Made by a program: the position numbers and the translations under genes. A model generated the notes under the pieces. That model was not told where the DNA came from. It did not search any database and saw only the letters and a program-made list of their open reading frames with translations. 5,464 bases of DNA. It comes from Caldora sp. SIO3E6 (GTDB lineage Bacteria; Cyanobacteriota; Cyanobacteriia; Cyanobacteriales; Coleofasciculaceae). This document shows, piece by piece, positions 1 to 5,464 of this stretch (within the stretch, counting starts at the first letter, position 1; each line of letters begins with the position of its first letter). Where the stretch lies: assembly GCA_010672185.1 (NCBI GenBank), contig JAAHHL010000549.1, forward strand, positions 1 through 5,464. The letters run 5' to 3'.

Positions 1-122
1 AGCAAAATATGGTCAGGCTCATGCTCGCTCAGCACGTCATAGATGAGATCGGCTGAAAACGTCACCTGCCGGCCGGTCTTTTCTTGGCCCGGATAGCGCC
101 GCTCGATCAGCCCAGCGATCTG
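1..122 (-). pseudogene. Fragment of ligase-associated Lhr-type DExH helicase, probably foreign (chimeric contig end)
   Basis: Read on the minus strand from 122 down to 1, one frame is open for 40 codons and runs off the window. It contains the stretches GRQVTFSADLIYDVL and EHEPDHIL. I recognise this from memory as the C-terminal region of the large Lhr-like DExH helicase that accompanies an ATP-dependent DNA ligase in many alphaproteobacteria. Such proteins are roughly 800 or more residues long, so this is a small piece. The frame has a stop (TAG, 125-123) directly upstream, so there is no start and it cannot be a gene as it stands. G+C is about 57%, above the adjoining DNA. The helicase has no link to the polysaccharide genes beside it. 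A misjoined read or contig from an associated bacterium is most likely; a real insertion is possible. The family call is from recall, not a search. Confidence 0.6.
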
Positions 123-222
123 CTAGACGGGAGACACGATTGACTAGCTCTGCTATCCCCATCCAACCAGCATTACGAATAAATTCGCCTGATGATAGTT
201 GTTTGAACTTATTAATGAGCAT
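37..222 (-). CDS. Broken polysaccharide flippase (Wzx/PST-type), N-terminus only, chimeric C-terminus
   Basis: The frame starts with ATG at 222-220 and is formally open for 61 codons. Only residues 1 to about 33 look natural. The stretch FIRNAGWMGIAELVNRVSRL matches the start of cyanobacterial Wzx/MATE-like oligosaccharide flippases, where it leads into the first membrane helix. These proteins move lipid-linked repeat units across the inner membrane and normally have over 400 residues and 12 or more helices. After residue 33 the sequence becomes arginine-rich and hydrophilic (ADRWADRAALS), because the reading passes out of frame into the foreign segment at 1-122, and it stops at 37-39. The start lies 30 bp after the stop of the upstream glycosyltransferase, as expected for an operon partner; no good ribosome site is visible. 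The real gene is probably complete in the organism and cut here by a false join. A genuine 61-residue protein is unlikely. Confidence 0.6.
   Translation of the reverse strand: MLINKFKQLSSGEFIRNAGWMGIAELVNRVSRLADRWADRAALSGPRKDRPAGDVFSRSHL
121..130. other. Probable chimeric junction
   Basis: Flippase-like coding sequence on the minus strand is convincing down to about 124-130. Helicase-like coding sequence in a different frame is convincing from 122 downward. The change of frame, protein family and base composition all fall in this interval. No terminal inverted repeat, target duplication or transposase is visible, so there is nothing to suggest a mobile-element boundary. The exact base cannot be fixed, because a few bases may be shared by both parents. 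Confidence 0.6.
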
Positions 223-252
223 TGGGCTATCGCTACCGTAGACTGAATCGGG

Positions 253-1263
253 TCAAGAATATTTTTTTTCCAGGTGGAAAAATTGACTGATGCCTCTCAT
301 CACTTCTTTGACCAAATAAACCCAGCTTCCCCTCAGCCAGTTCAAAGCATCAAAGTAGCAACAAACTCGGTCGTACAAGCTCAATGGAGTTTCGGATATA
401 GCTTGCCAATACTCACTAAACATCTTCCATCTGGGGAACATAATCTGTCCTTTGTTTGCTGGATCCCACCATTGAGCGAATTCATAGTAATCATTCTCAC
501 CATTTTTGCTGTACACCGCCACTGATTGTTGAGAATGTCTTCGGTAAAAGAACAGGTGTTCAGGAATCTCATAGAAACGTCCTAACAGAGCCAGTCTTGC
601 CAATAAAATTCCATCGGCATGACCATAGTTGCCTAAAGACACAGTTTTTTTCAGAATATTGCTATGAATTAAGCCAAAAACTGGATAGCATCGACCCATA
701 TTAGAGAGGACACTACGGAAACGCACTCGTGGTTGGGGTGAGTCAACATGGAATTTGCCATCACCTAAAATGGGATTTACCAAGCGTCTAAAAGTATTAG
801 CTACTTTTGATGAGTCAGCGGCTAAATTGCTATAACGATGATGACCTTGTTTGTATTCTGCTAAAGGTTTGCCATCCTCATCAATGTACATGGTTCGGGG
901 ATAGCACAAGATAACCAAAGGCTTTTGGTCAAGCACTTCAACGCATTGAGCCAGAAATTCTGGAGCTAAGACATCGTCATGGGATATCCACTTAAAGTAT
1001 TCACCCCTAGACAACTCCAAAACACGATTGTGATTCTGCGCAGCACCAAAATTTTCTTCGTTTCGGAAGTAACTGATACGTTGGTCATTATTCACAAATT
1101 CTAGACAAATTGCTTGAGTAGTGTCTGTTGAGGCATTGTCAGAAATAATTAGCTCAAAGTCATGGAAAGTCTGAGCTAAAATTGACTCGATGGCTTCTTT
1201 AATGAAATTCTCGCCATTGTATACAGCCATTCCAATACTTACACGGGGCGGATTGTTATTCAT
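253..1263 (-). CDS. Family 2 glycosyltransferase (GT-A fold)
   Basis: This 336-residue protein transfers a sugar from a nucleotide-sugar donor to a growing glycan, presumably at the cytoplasmic face of the membrane. The GT-A start is clear: VSIGMAVYNGENFIKEAIES at residues 8-27, the donor-binding SDNASTD at 41-47, and the metal-binding DxD-type motif HDD at 95-97, preceded by GEYFKWI. A later HADGILLARLALLGRFYEIP segment from 215 leads to FFYRRH at 238-243, probably the acceptor and catalytic-base part of the fold. There is no signal peptide or clear membrane helix. The start is ATG at 1263, with GAGG about 13 bases upstream as a loosely spaced ribosome site. It follows the secreted unknown gene by 61 bp and precedes the flippase by 30 bp. 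The TDNAST/HDD variant differs from the DDGSSD/DSDD of the other glycosyltransferase here, so they probably add different sugars or linkages. Donor and acceptor cannot be predicted. Confidence 0.9.
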   Translation of the reverse strand: MNNNPPRVSIGMAVYNGENFIKEAIESILAQTFHDFELIISDNASTDTTQAICLEFVNNDQRISYFRNEENFGAAQNHNRVLELSRGEYFKWISHDDVLAPEFLAQCVEVLDQKPLVILCYPRTMYIDEDGKPLAEYKQGHHRYSNLAADSSKVANTFRRLVNPILGDGKFHVDSPQPRVRFRSVLSNMGRCYPVFGLIHSNILKKTVSLGNYGHADGILLARLALLGRFYEIPEHLFFYRRHSQQSVAVYSKNGENDYYEFAQWWDPANKGQIMFPRWKMFSEYWQAISETPLSLYDRVCCYFDALNWLRGSWVYLVKEVMRGISQFFHLEKKYS

Positions 1264-1324
1264 TGGCTTTGATGATCCTCAAATAACAAAAAAATAATTT
1301 TTACTTGATATCTGACACCTGAGG
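1264..1324. other. Intergenic spacer, no clear signal
   Basis: This 61-bp A+T-rich gap lies between the stop of the secreted unknown gene and the start of the glycosyltransferase. On the minus strand it holds a run of seven T at its centre and GAGGATC near the downstream start. I see no stem strong enough for a terminator and no convincing promoter, so read-through within one transcript is likely. Confidence 0.5.
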
Positions 1325-2497
1325 TTAATTACTGTTTGAGCTTACTGCCTCAGTCAAACTTGGAGCTAAAGGGGCTCGAAGTTGACCACCTCCCCCTACA
1401 CTATCTGGTGCATTGTTAGTCACAATATGTAAGGCTTGAAAAAGCTTCATAAAGTCTTGGTAAAAAGGATTATTAGTAGGTGCTCTAGCCGTTAAACCGT
1501 AACCATAAGCTGCTTCAAATTCTTCTTCGACTCCTTGTTCTGCAGCTAAAGCATAAGCATCTCTGCCTGTAGTATCTACTTGATAAGCACCATAGTCCTG
1601 TAGAGCATAAAAGAGCTTTTTCCCTGCTGGAGTAGTTAACTCCAAGCTTGATTCAGTTACCTCTGGTGGAATTGCTAAGAGAGAACCCATTACCAGTTGA
1701 GGGTCTTCACCTTGATAAATCCTGGGGGCTGCTGAATCTGCCCTATCGGCTGGCCAACGGTATCCTGGTGTCGGACTTTGGGGATTATAGTAGATATATT
1801 TTTCCCAAAGCTCTAGTTTTAAAACATGACGAATTGGTTCGTTACCAATTAACTCCCCCTTGCGTATTGCTCCTCCTAAAGAGGACAATCCAGAACCAAG
1901 ATGACCTCCGGCAATGCCTTGACTGTACAAATCTAAATCTTGTTTCGGCCAGTGATAACCATACACAGGACCGCCTTCGACACAGCGAGCCATTGGTTCT
2001 AACTGGATGATAGTACGACCGTCAGGTTGTAGTAAGGCAGCAGCATTATTGGGAGTGTAATACCTAACGGGAGTGTTAATAGCATCAGGAACAATTAAGT
2101 CATCAGGAATCGGAATAGATAAATTTTCATAGGTTTTAGTCCCGCTACAGCGCTTAGTCCAATCACCAGGGTCATACAAAGGTTGCAGTGGACTACCAGC
2201 AGGGATAATAAATAATAGATCTACATCTATAGTAGAGCGAGCCGATCGCGGTAGATTAGCTGGTTGATACTCAGCATTACTACCAATGGCCATGTTCCAG
2301 ATTGAGTCCTGGGAAAAAGGCCACAACCAGGGCTCACGGTTGTTAGGGGTGCTAGCGTTAGCGGCAGAAGTGGTGGCATTAGCAGTAATAGCTTGGTTCG
2401 GTTTCAAATAGTTAGCTAAACCGATACTGAGAGTTATCGTTCCCAGTAGCAGGACTGTTACTATATACCATTTAAATTTCCGAAATTTGAAGAACAT
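1325..2497 (-). CDS. Conserved secreted or membrane-anchored protein of unknown function
   Basis: A 390-residue protein counted from ATG at 2497; a TTG three codons earlier (2506) is the alternative. Residues 2-9 are basic, and about 10-28 form one hydrophobic helix (WYIVTVLLLGTITLSIGLA), so it is a signal anchor or signal peptide with the rest outside the cytoplasm. A low-complexity Ala/Thr/Asn linker (about 36-53) leads to a globular domain beginning near WPFSQDSIWN (59-68). Further landmarks are GDWTKRC (111-117), PDGRTIIQLEP (158-168) with ARC at 170-172, the glycine-rich GGHLGSGLSSLGGAIRKGEL (197-216), and a closing VGGGGQLRAPLAPSL (367-381). Cys117 and Cys172 could form a disulfide. I recall similar uncharacterised secreted proteins with a glycine-rich His-containing segment and a GGGG tail from several phyla, but know no assigned function. 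Position between two glycosyltransferase genes suggests a role on the exported glycan, for example binding or modification. That is inference; no catalytic motif of a known hydrolase or lyase is visible. Confidence 0.8.
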   Translation of the reverse strand: MFFKFRKFKWYIVTVLLLGTITLSIGLANYLKPNQAITANATTSAANASTPNNREPWLWPFSQDSIWNMAIGSNAEYQPANLPRSARSTIDVDLLFIIPAGSPLQPLYDPGDWTKRCSGTKTYENLSIPIPDDLIVPDAINTPVRYYTPNNAAALLQPDGRTIIQLEPMARCVEGGPVYGYHWPKQDLDLYSQGIAGGHLGSGLSSLGGAIRKGELIGNEPIRHVLKLELWEKYIYYNPQSPTPGYRWPADRADSAAPRIYQGEDPQLVMGSLLAIPPEVTESSLELTTPAGKKLFYALQDYGAYQVDTTGRDAYALAAEQGVEEEFEAAYGYGLTARAPTNNPFYQDFMKLFQALHIVTNNAPDSVGGGGQLRAPLAPSLTEAVSSNSN

Positions 2498-2508
2498 AAT
2501 CCGCAAAT

Positions 2509-2540
2509 AGAAGAAAGGGGAGAGGAGGGGAGAGGGGAAG
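2509..2540. repeat. Uninterrupted polypurine tract (32 nt) with imperfect tandem repeat
   Basis: Every base from 2509 to 2540 on the plus strand is A or G, ending exactly at the stop codon of the glycosyltransferase (2541-2543). It contains GGGGAGAGGA (2517-2526) followed by GGGGAGAGGGGA (2527-2538). On the transcribed strand sense it is all pyrimidine, so it offers no ribosome site for the downstream gene. It fills most of the 43-bp gap. Such tracts can form triplex DNA or vary by slippage; whether this one does is unknown. Confidence 0.75.
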
Positions 2541-3500
2541 CTATCGGGCTACACTTGATAGACGCCGTCGCAGACTGTAGGCTAGTTCTAGCAATCTGCT
2601 GTAGCCTTCAACTCCGAAAAACTGCATTAGTGCGATCGCAAAACTCAAACGGATGTTGTCTCGGGAAAAGCGCAGTTGAGGATAGTAAACAAGCGCTTGC
2701 TGACGATAACGATTTGACTGTCGGTAATCACTATCAACTGTTTGCAAAGATTTCCAAGCCAAGTTGAGGTTGGCATAACCATAGCTGCGGTTTTTGAGAT
2801 AAAGCAGCTCAGAAGGAGCAGATTGGAAAGTTTTTTCGATGATCTGAGTGAGGGACTTTTCTACCAGTTGGCAATTTTTGGATTTACTAGTAGGAAGCAG
2901 TCGATAGTAAGCTAAGGGTTGCTTGATTAGGGCAAAAGGGTAGTGAGCAGCGATGCGAATCCACAAATCCCAATCCTCGGCAGAGCGCAAGTTGGGGTCA
3001 AATCCTCTAGTAGTTTCAAAGCAACAACGACGTGCCATTACTGAACAACAAGGAATGAGATTGCGCTCAACCAGTTGCTGCCAGACATCTCCTTCTGCAG
3101 AGGAAATTAACAATCTACCTGTGGGTTGACTGTGTTCATCGATGAAAGCAATCCAACTATGCACCAAGCCGACTTGAGGATTGTCATCGAGACAACGCAC
3201 CTGTTTGTCCAGCTTAGTTGGTTCCCAAAGGTCATCAGAATCCAACAAGGCGATGTATTCCCCTTGAGCCTGAGCAATACCTGTATTACGAGCGACGGAT
3301 ACACCTTGGTTAGCTTGGGAAATAAATTTCACCCTTGGATCTACTAGCCCAGTAGCCCATTGCTGAACACCATCCGAGCTACCATCATCAACAATTAATA
3401 CTTCAAAGTCAGTAAAAGTTTGCTGAAAAACACTATCTACCGTTTCCGGGAGATATGCCATCGAATTATATGCAGGAATCACAACAGAAACTTTTGGCAT
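2541..3500 (-). CDS. Family 2 glycosyltransferase (GT-A fold)
   Basis: A 319-residue sugar transferase, cytoplasmic or membrane-associated, acting in glycan assembly. The N-terminal GT-A domain is canonical: VSVVIPAYNSMAYLPETVDS at 4-23, donor-binding VDDGSSD at 37-43, NQGVSVARNTGI at 64-75, and the metal-binding DSDD at 87-90. SAEDWDLWIR at 173-182 carries the acidic pair normally assigned to the catalytic base. The basic C-terminal part (about 205-319) has no clear multi-helix membrane region. Two CC pairs (151-152, 159-160) are unusual but not a known motif. I chose ATG at 3500 because the conserved fold starts right after it. A TTG at 3536 would add 12 residues but would place the start inside a heptamer repeat. 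No good ribosome site is visible for either. It sits 231 bp after the acetyltransferase gene and 43 bp before the secreted unknown gene. It contains a HIP1 site near its 3' end. Substrate unknown. Confidence 0.9.
   Translation of the reverse strand: MPKVSVVIPAYNSMAYLPETVDSVFQQTFTDFEVLIVDDGSSDGVQQWATGLVDPRVKFISQANQGVSVARNTGIAQAQGEYIALLDSDDLWEPTKLDKQVRCLDDNPQVGLVHSWIAFIDEHSQPTGRLLISSAEGDVWQQLVERNLIPCCSVMARRCCFETTRGFDPNLRSAEDWDLWIRIAAHYPFALIKQPLAYYRLLPTSKSKNCQLVEKSLTQIIEKTFQSAPSELLYLKNRSYGYANLNLAWKSLQTVDSDYRQSNRYRQQALVYYPQLRFSRDNIRLSFAIALMQFFGVEGYSRLLELAYSLRRRLSSVAR
2632..2639. repeat. HIP1 octamer GCGATCGC
   Basis: One exact copy of the highly iterated palindrome of cyanobacterial genomes, here as TGCGATCGCA inside the glycosyltransferase gene. 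Near matches occur elsewhere (for example GCGATCGA at about 4928). A single copy in 5.4 kb is modest support for a cyanobacterial origin. Confidence 0.75.
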
Positions 3501-3527
3501 TTTTGGTTCTACTAAATAATGTTTAAG

Positions 3528-3551
3528 AATTATCAATGGATAATTGATAAT
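3528..3551. repeat. Inverted repeat, 9-bp stem with 5-base loop
   Basis: ATTATCAAT (3529-3537) is the reverse complement of ATTGATAAT (3543-3551), with GGATA between them. The right arm is part of the heptamer array, and a second right arm is available at 3557-3565. It lies 28 bp upstream of the glycosyltransferase start in transcription order. The stem is A+T-rich and so only moderately stable. Confidence 0.65.
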
Positions 3552-3565
3552 GGATAATTGATAAT
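3538..3565. repeat. Heptamer tandem array (STRR-like), GGATAAT/TGATAAT
   Basis: Four 7-bp units run without gaps: GGATAAT, TGATAAT, GGATAAT, TGATAAT, which is also two perfect copies of a 14-bp unit. Short tandemly repeated heptamers are an established class of intergenic repeat in filamentous cyanobacteria. The array lies between the acetyltransferase and glycosyltransferase genes. Confidence 0.85.
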
Positions 3566-3689
3566 TGGTGAATTTGGTTTAAGACCTCTGACGATCGTTC
3601 CTTGCTACCGCTAAGGCTATCATTTATGAAGAAAATAAAAAGAAAAGATTTTCCTTAAGCTCAATCCTCTTCTTTCTCTTGAGAGGTAA

Positions 3690-3724
3690 TTATTCATTAT
3701 TCATTGTTCATTATTAATTATTAA
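3690..3724. repeat. Heptamer tandem array (STRR-like), TTATTCA family
   Basis: Five 7-bp units run without gaps: TTATTCA, TTATTCA, TTGTTCA, TTATTAA, TTATTAA. The array ends 7 bp past the stop of the acetyltransferase gene in transcription order. Period seven is exact although the units vary, as in cyanobacterial STRR elements. The unit differs from that of the array at 3538-3565. Confidence 0.85.
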
Positions 3725-3731
3725 ACTAAGT

Positions 3732-4310
3732 TTAGTTTTTTGATGCTGATGCTAATTTTGTAGCTTCAATCTCGGCCTCAAGAATAGACGATGCATTATT
3801 TGCTGTACGAATTATTCTTGCTGGATTACCGACCACCACAACCCCTGCTGGTATATCTTTGACTACTACTGAACCAGCACCAATTACAGCATTATTTCCA
3901 ATAGTAATCGGACCCAGAATCACCACATTGGAGCCGATATCTACATTATCACCAATTTTAGGACAAGCACTCCAAGAACCATCAGCTAGCTTTTTATTGC
4001 CAATAGTCGTTGAGTGTCTTAAGGTACAATTTGCTCCAATAATAGTGTAATGATTGACAACTAAAGCATGACCATGCTGGAGTTTTAACTTAGAACCTAT
4101 TTGGGTATCCCAAGGTATTTCTATTCCTAATAGCCATTCTATTATTACCTGATAAAGAAAACAATAAATAATTGAAATTATTTTAAATATTTTGGGAAAA
4201 TTACCAGTTATTTGTGCCGAACGAAATAATAACAAAGTTAACCGAGACTTTAAACTAGTGTCTTGATTTGTTTGCCAATCTTGTAGTAAGTAACTGAGCA
4301 AATTATTCAT
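3732..4310 (-). CDS. Left-handed beta-helix O-acetyltransferase, serine acetyltransferase-like
   Basis: A 192-residue cytoplasmic enzyme expected to move an acetyl group from acetyl-CoA to a hydroxyl. Residues 1-70 are helical with a hydrophobic patch (about 40-62). The hexapeptide-repeat helix then begins, with LQHGHALVV at 77-85 holding His79 and His81, one of which is probably catalytic. RHSTTIGNK starts at 98; regular IG-x-x-x repeats run from about 119 to 150, including IGDNVDIGSNVVI and IGNNAVIGAGSVV; and VVGNPARII at 159-167 caps the domain. This layout is that of the CysE/WcaB/EpsC-like group. Its place among glycosyltransferases favours acetylation of a sugar in the exported glycan, but serine as acceptor cannot be excluded. 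I chose ATG at 4310, with GAGAGAG 11 bases upstream; TTG at 4337 would add nine residues lacking family character. It begins 79 bp after the ligase-like gene. Confidence 0.85.
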   Translation of the reverse strand: MNNLLSYLLQDWQTNQDTSLKSRLTLLLFRSAQITGNFPKIFKIISIIYCFLYQVIIEWLLGIEIPWDTQIGSKLKLQHGHALVVNHYTIIGANCTLRHSTTIGNKKLADGSWSACPKIGDNVDIGSNVVILGPITIGNNAVIGAGSVVVKDIPAGVVVVGNPARIIRTANNASSILEAEIEATKLASASKN

Positions 4311-4389
4311 CTTTACACTGACTCTCTCTAAATTCAAGATTTAACGATCCCTTAAGTAGAGCTAGCCCTTCCAATAGATTACTGATTGA
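4311..4389. other. Intergenic spacer with possible ribosome site
   Basis: A 79-bp gap between the ligase-like gene and the acetyltransferase. On the minus strand it carries GAGAGAG 11 bases before the chosen ATG, and further up AAGGGATC, which would suit the alternative TTG start at 4337. No terminator or promoter is evident, so co-transcription is plausible. Confidence 0.45.
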
Positions 4390-5464
4390 TCACCCAAGCG
4401 ATGATGCTGACAGACTTTTGCCAGATTTCCTCTGGGATGCAGTGAGTACAGGATTTTCCACCGACTTCTCCGACTCATCCCAGTCCCAACCAACTACTGC
4501 TAACAAAGTCCACCAGTAGAAAAACATAGTGGTATGAGTCCAAATATTCTCGGTAATCATCCCCACCGGTATAGCTAGTAGAACTGCCAACAGGGCTAAA
4601 GATAGCTCCCTTTGTCCACTACCACGAGGTGCTTGTATATACAGTTGGATCAGACGGACAGCTTGACCCCCAAGAAAGATCAACAAAGTTCCCAAACCGA
4701 CAATCCCTCCTTCTACTAGAGCGCGAACGTAATCATTATGAGGAAGAAGTTGATTGTTACTTACGTAAGCGCTCACCCCCAAACCGAAACCGAGGATAGG
4801 GAATTTCTGCCATTCTCCGAACAAGTAAGTCCACTGAGCAATCCGCCAGTTGAAACTATTACCATCTCCCTTAGCAAGTAAAATGGCACGCCAGATATCG
4901 ATGTCTGGATTGCCGAGGGGGGTTTTAGCGATCGAACCGAGACGTTCCTGACCAAATTCGGAACTACCAAATAAGACGATAATACCGACAAACAGAACGA
5001 CGCCACCGATCAGGTTAACCAGGCTCAGTCTTGGGGCGATCAACACCACAATAAAAGTACCCAGCATCATTAAGCCAAATAGGGATTTAGTACTCACATA
5101 GACAAAGGCCAGTAAACCTAGTAACAGCAGCCAAGGCAAGCGTTGCTTGGACTGGGTAAACCGCCAATAGGTCACCCCCATAAACAGCAAGACAAAGGTA
5201 ACAAAGGTATTAGGATGACCAAGAGTGCCTTTGATACGAGATACTTCTTCTACACCGGCGGAGTGACCACCGTGAGGAGCGAAAAAGGGAGGTAAAACCG
5301 AAGGCAGGAACATCTGCAACAGGGCGACAACAATGGGTAATACCAGAGACCAGAACAAGATATAAACAACTTGCTGCGGTGGGATACGACCCTTAAGCTG
5401 CATTACCAGTAAGTAGACCATCACCCAAGAAAACAGACGAATCCACTCACGGATACTGTCAGAC
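4390..5464 (-). CDS. O-antigen ligase/polymerase-like membrane protein (Wzy_C type), 5' end outside window
   Basis: The frame is open from the window end (5463) to TGA at 4392-4390, giving 357 residues without a start. The GTG at 5424 and ATG at 5421 are internal, because the natural-looking stretch SDSIREWIRLFSW precedes them. Family members usually have 400-500 residues and 10-12 helices, so roughly 50-100 residues are missing. Several hydrophobic helices are visible, for example around codons at 5370-5300, 5200-5150, 5130-5030 and 4700-4650. Landmarks are RIKGTLGHPN, a short loop of the type seen before a helix in ligases; FNWRIAQW; and FPILGFGLG followed by LLPHNDYVRALVEGG, the hallmark periplasmic-loop histidine motif (His codon at 4740-4738). 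Members join lipid-linked glycans to an acceptor (WaaL type) or polymerise repeat units (Wzy type); sequence alone does not separate these. The tail is soluble and serine-rich. It is first in transcription order among the visible genes. Confidence 0.85.
   Translation of the reverse strand, partial: SDSIREWIRLFSWVMVYLLVMQLKGRIPPQQVVYILFWSLVLPIVVALLQMFLPSVLPPFFAPHGGHSAGVEEVSRIKGTLGHPNTFVTFVLLFMGVTYWRFTQSKQRLPWLLLLGLLAFVYVSTKSLFGLMMLGTFIVVLIAPRLSLVNLIGGVVLFVGIIVLFGSSEFGQERLGSIAKTPLGNPDIDIWRAILLAKGDGNSFNWRIAQWTYLFGEWQKFPILGFGLGVSAYVSNNQLLPHNDYVRALVEGGIVGLGTLLIFLGGQAVRLIQLYIQAPRGSGQRELSLALLAVLLAIPVGMITENIWTHTTMFFYWWTLLAVVGWDWDESEKSVENPVLTASQRKSGKSLSASSLG

Larger units (their letters stand above)
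3501..3731. other. Long repeat-bearing spacer within the gene cluster
   Basis: This 231-bp A+T-rich gap is the only long one in the cluster. A heptamer array lies at each end (3538-3565 and 3690-3724), and the middle is a purine/pyrimidine-skewed stretch (about 3627-3680). A weak CCTCT/AGAGG stem (3666-3670 with 3682-3686) is followed on the minus strand, after a gap, by T-rich sequence from about 3650 to 3630. This could act as a weak terminator, but the stem is only 5 bp with an 11-base loop. The palindrome ACGATCGT sits at about 3591-3598. I see no -35/-10 pair that I would defend and no small gene. Confidence 0.6.

Noticed and set aside
1..130. Insertion sequence or transposon at the left edge
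   Set aside because: The fragment resembles a helicase, not a transposase, and no terminal inverted repeats or target duplications are seen.
265..282. Inverted repeat TTTTTCCA-GG-TGGAAAAA as a terminator
   Set aside because: It lies inside the 3' coding end of the glycosyltransferase gene, its 2-base loop is too tight, and on the minus strand it is followed by A rather than T.
274..704. Plus-strand open frames opposite the first glycosyltransferase
   Set aside because: They overlap a clear GT-A coding sequence on the minus strand and have no protein-like features.
1648..2010. Plus-strand open frame of 120 codons
   Set aside because: It is antisense to the secreted protein gene, shows no recognisable family or ribosome site, and is explained as a shadow of the real coding strand.
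3501..3536. TTG start at 3536 for the second glycosyltransferase
   Set aside because: It would add 12 residues before the conserved GT-A start and overlaps the inverted repeat; ATG at 3500 fits the family better.
3666..3686. CCTCT/AGAGG stem as a rho-independent terminator
   Set aside because: Five base pairs around an 11-base loop, and the T-rich run begins too far downstream on the minus strand; kept only as a weak possibility in the spacer entry.
3538..3724. CRISPR-like repeats
   Set aside because: The units are 7 bp, contiguous, without spacers, and no cas gene is near; heptamer STRR arrays fit better.

Overview
The window looks like part of a surface-polysaccharide (exopolysaccharide or O-antigen type) biosynthesis locus from a filamentous cyanobacterium. 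The support is one exact HIP1 octamer (GCGATCGC) at 2632-2639, two arrays of 7-bp tandem repeats of the STRR type known from filamentous cyanobacteria, A+T-rich spacers, and proteins of cyanobacterial character. No genus can be named from this sequence alone.

All credible genes lie on the minus strand, so transcription runs from high to low coordinates. In that order they are: an O-antigen ligase/polymerase-like membrane protein, cut by the window end (4390-5464); a left-handed beta-helix acetyltransferase of the serine-acetyltransferase type (3732-4310); a family 2 glycosyltransferase (2541-3500); a membrane-anchored or secreted protein of unknown function (1325-2497); a second family 2 glycosyltransferase (253-1263); and the first ~33 codons of a Wzx-type flippase (start at 222). 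Most gaps are 30-79 bp, consistent with an operon. The exception is a 231-bp spacer at 3501-3731 that carries both heptamer arrays.

Together the genes fit a lipid-linked repeat-unit pathway: glycosyltransferases add sugars to a lipid carrier at the cytoplasmic face, the acetyltransferase may decorate a sugar, the flippase moves the unit across the membrane, and the ligase/polymerase-like protein joins units or transfers the glycan. The secreted unknown protein would act outside the cytoplasm. These roles are inferred from family and neighbourhood; no sugar specificity can be read from the sequence.

The left edge is abnormal. At about 121-130 the flippase stops abruptly. The remaining ~122 bases have higher G+C (about 57% against about 44% for 121-240) and encode, in another minus-strand frame, 40 residues resembling the C-terminal region of a proteobacterial ligase-associated Lhr-type DExH helicase. 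The simplest explanation is a chimeric contig end, with DNA from a co-cultured heterotroph joined to the cyanobacterial contig. I found no convincing new biological system; the secreted unknown protein is the best candidate for new biology here.
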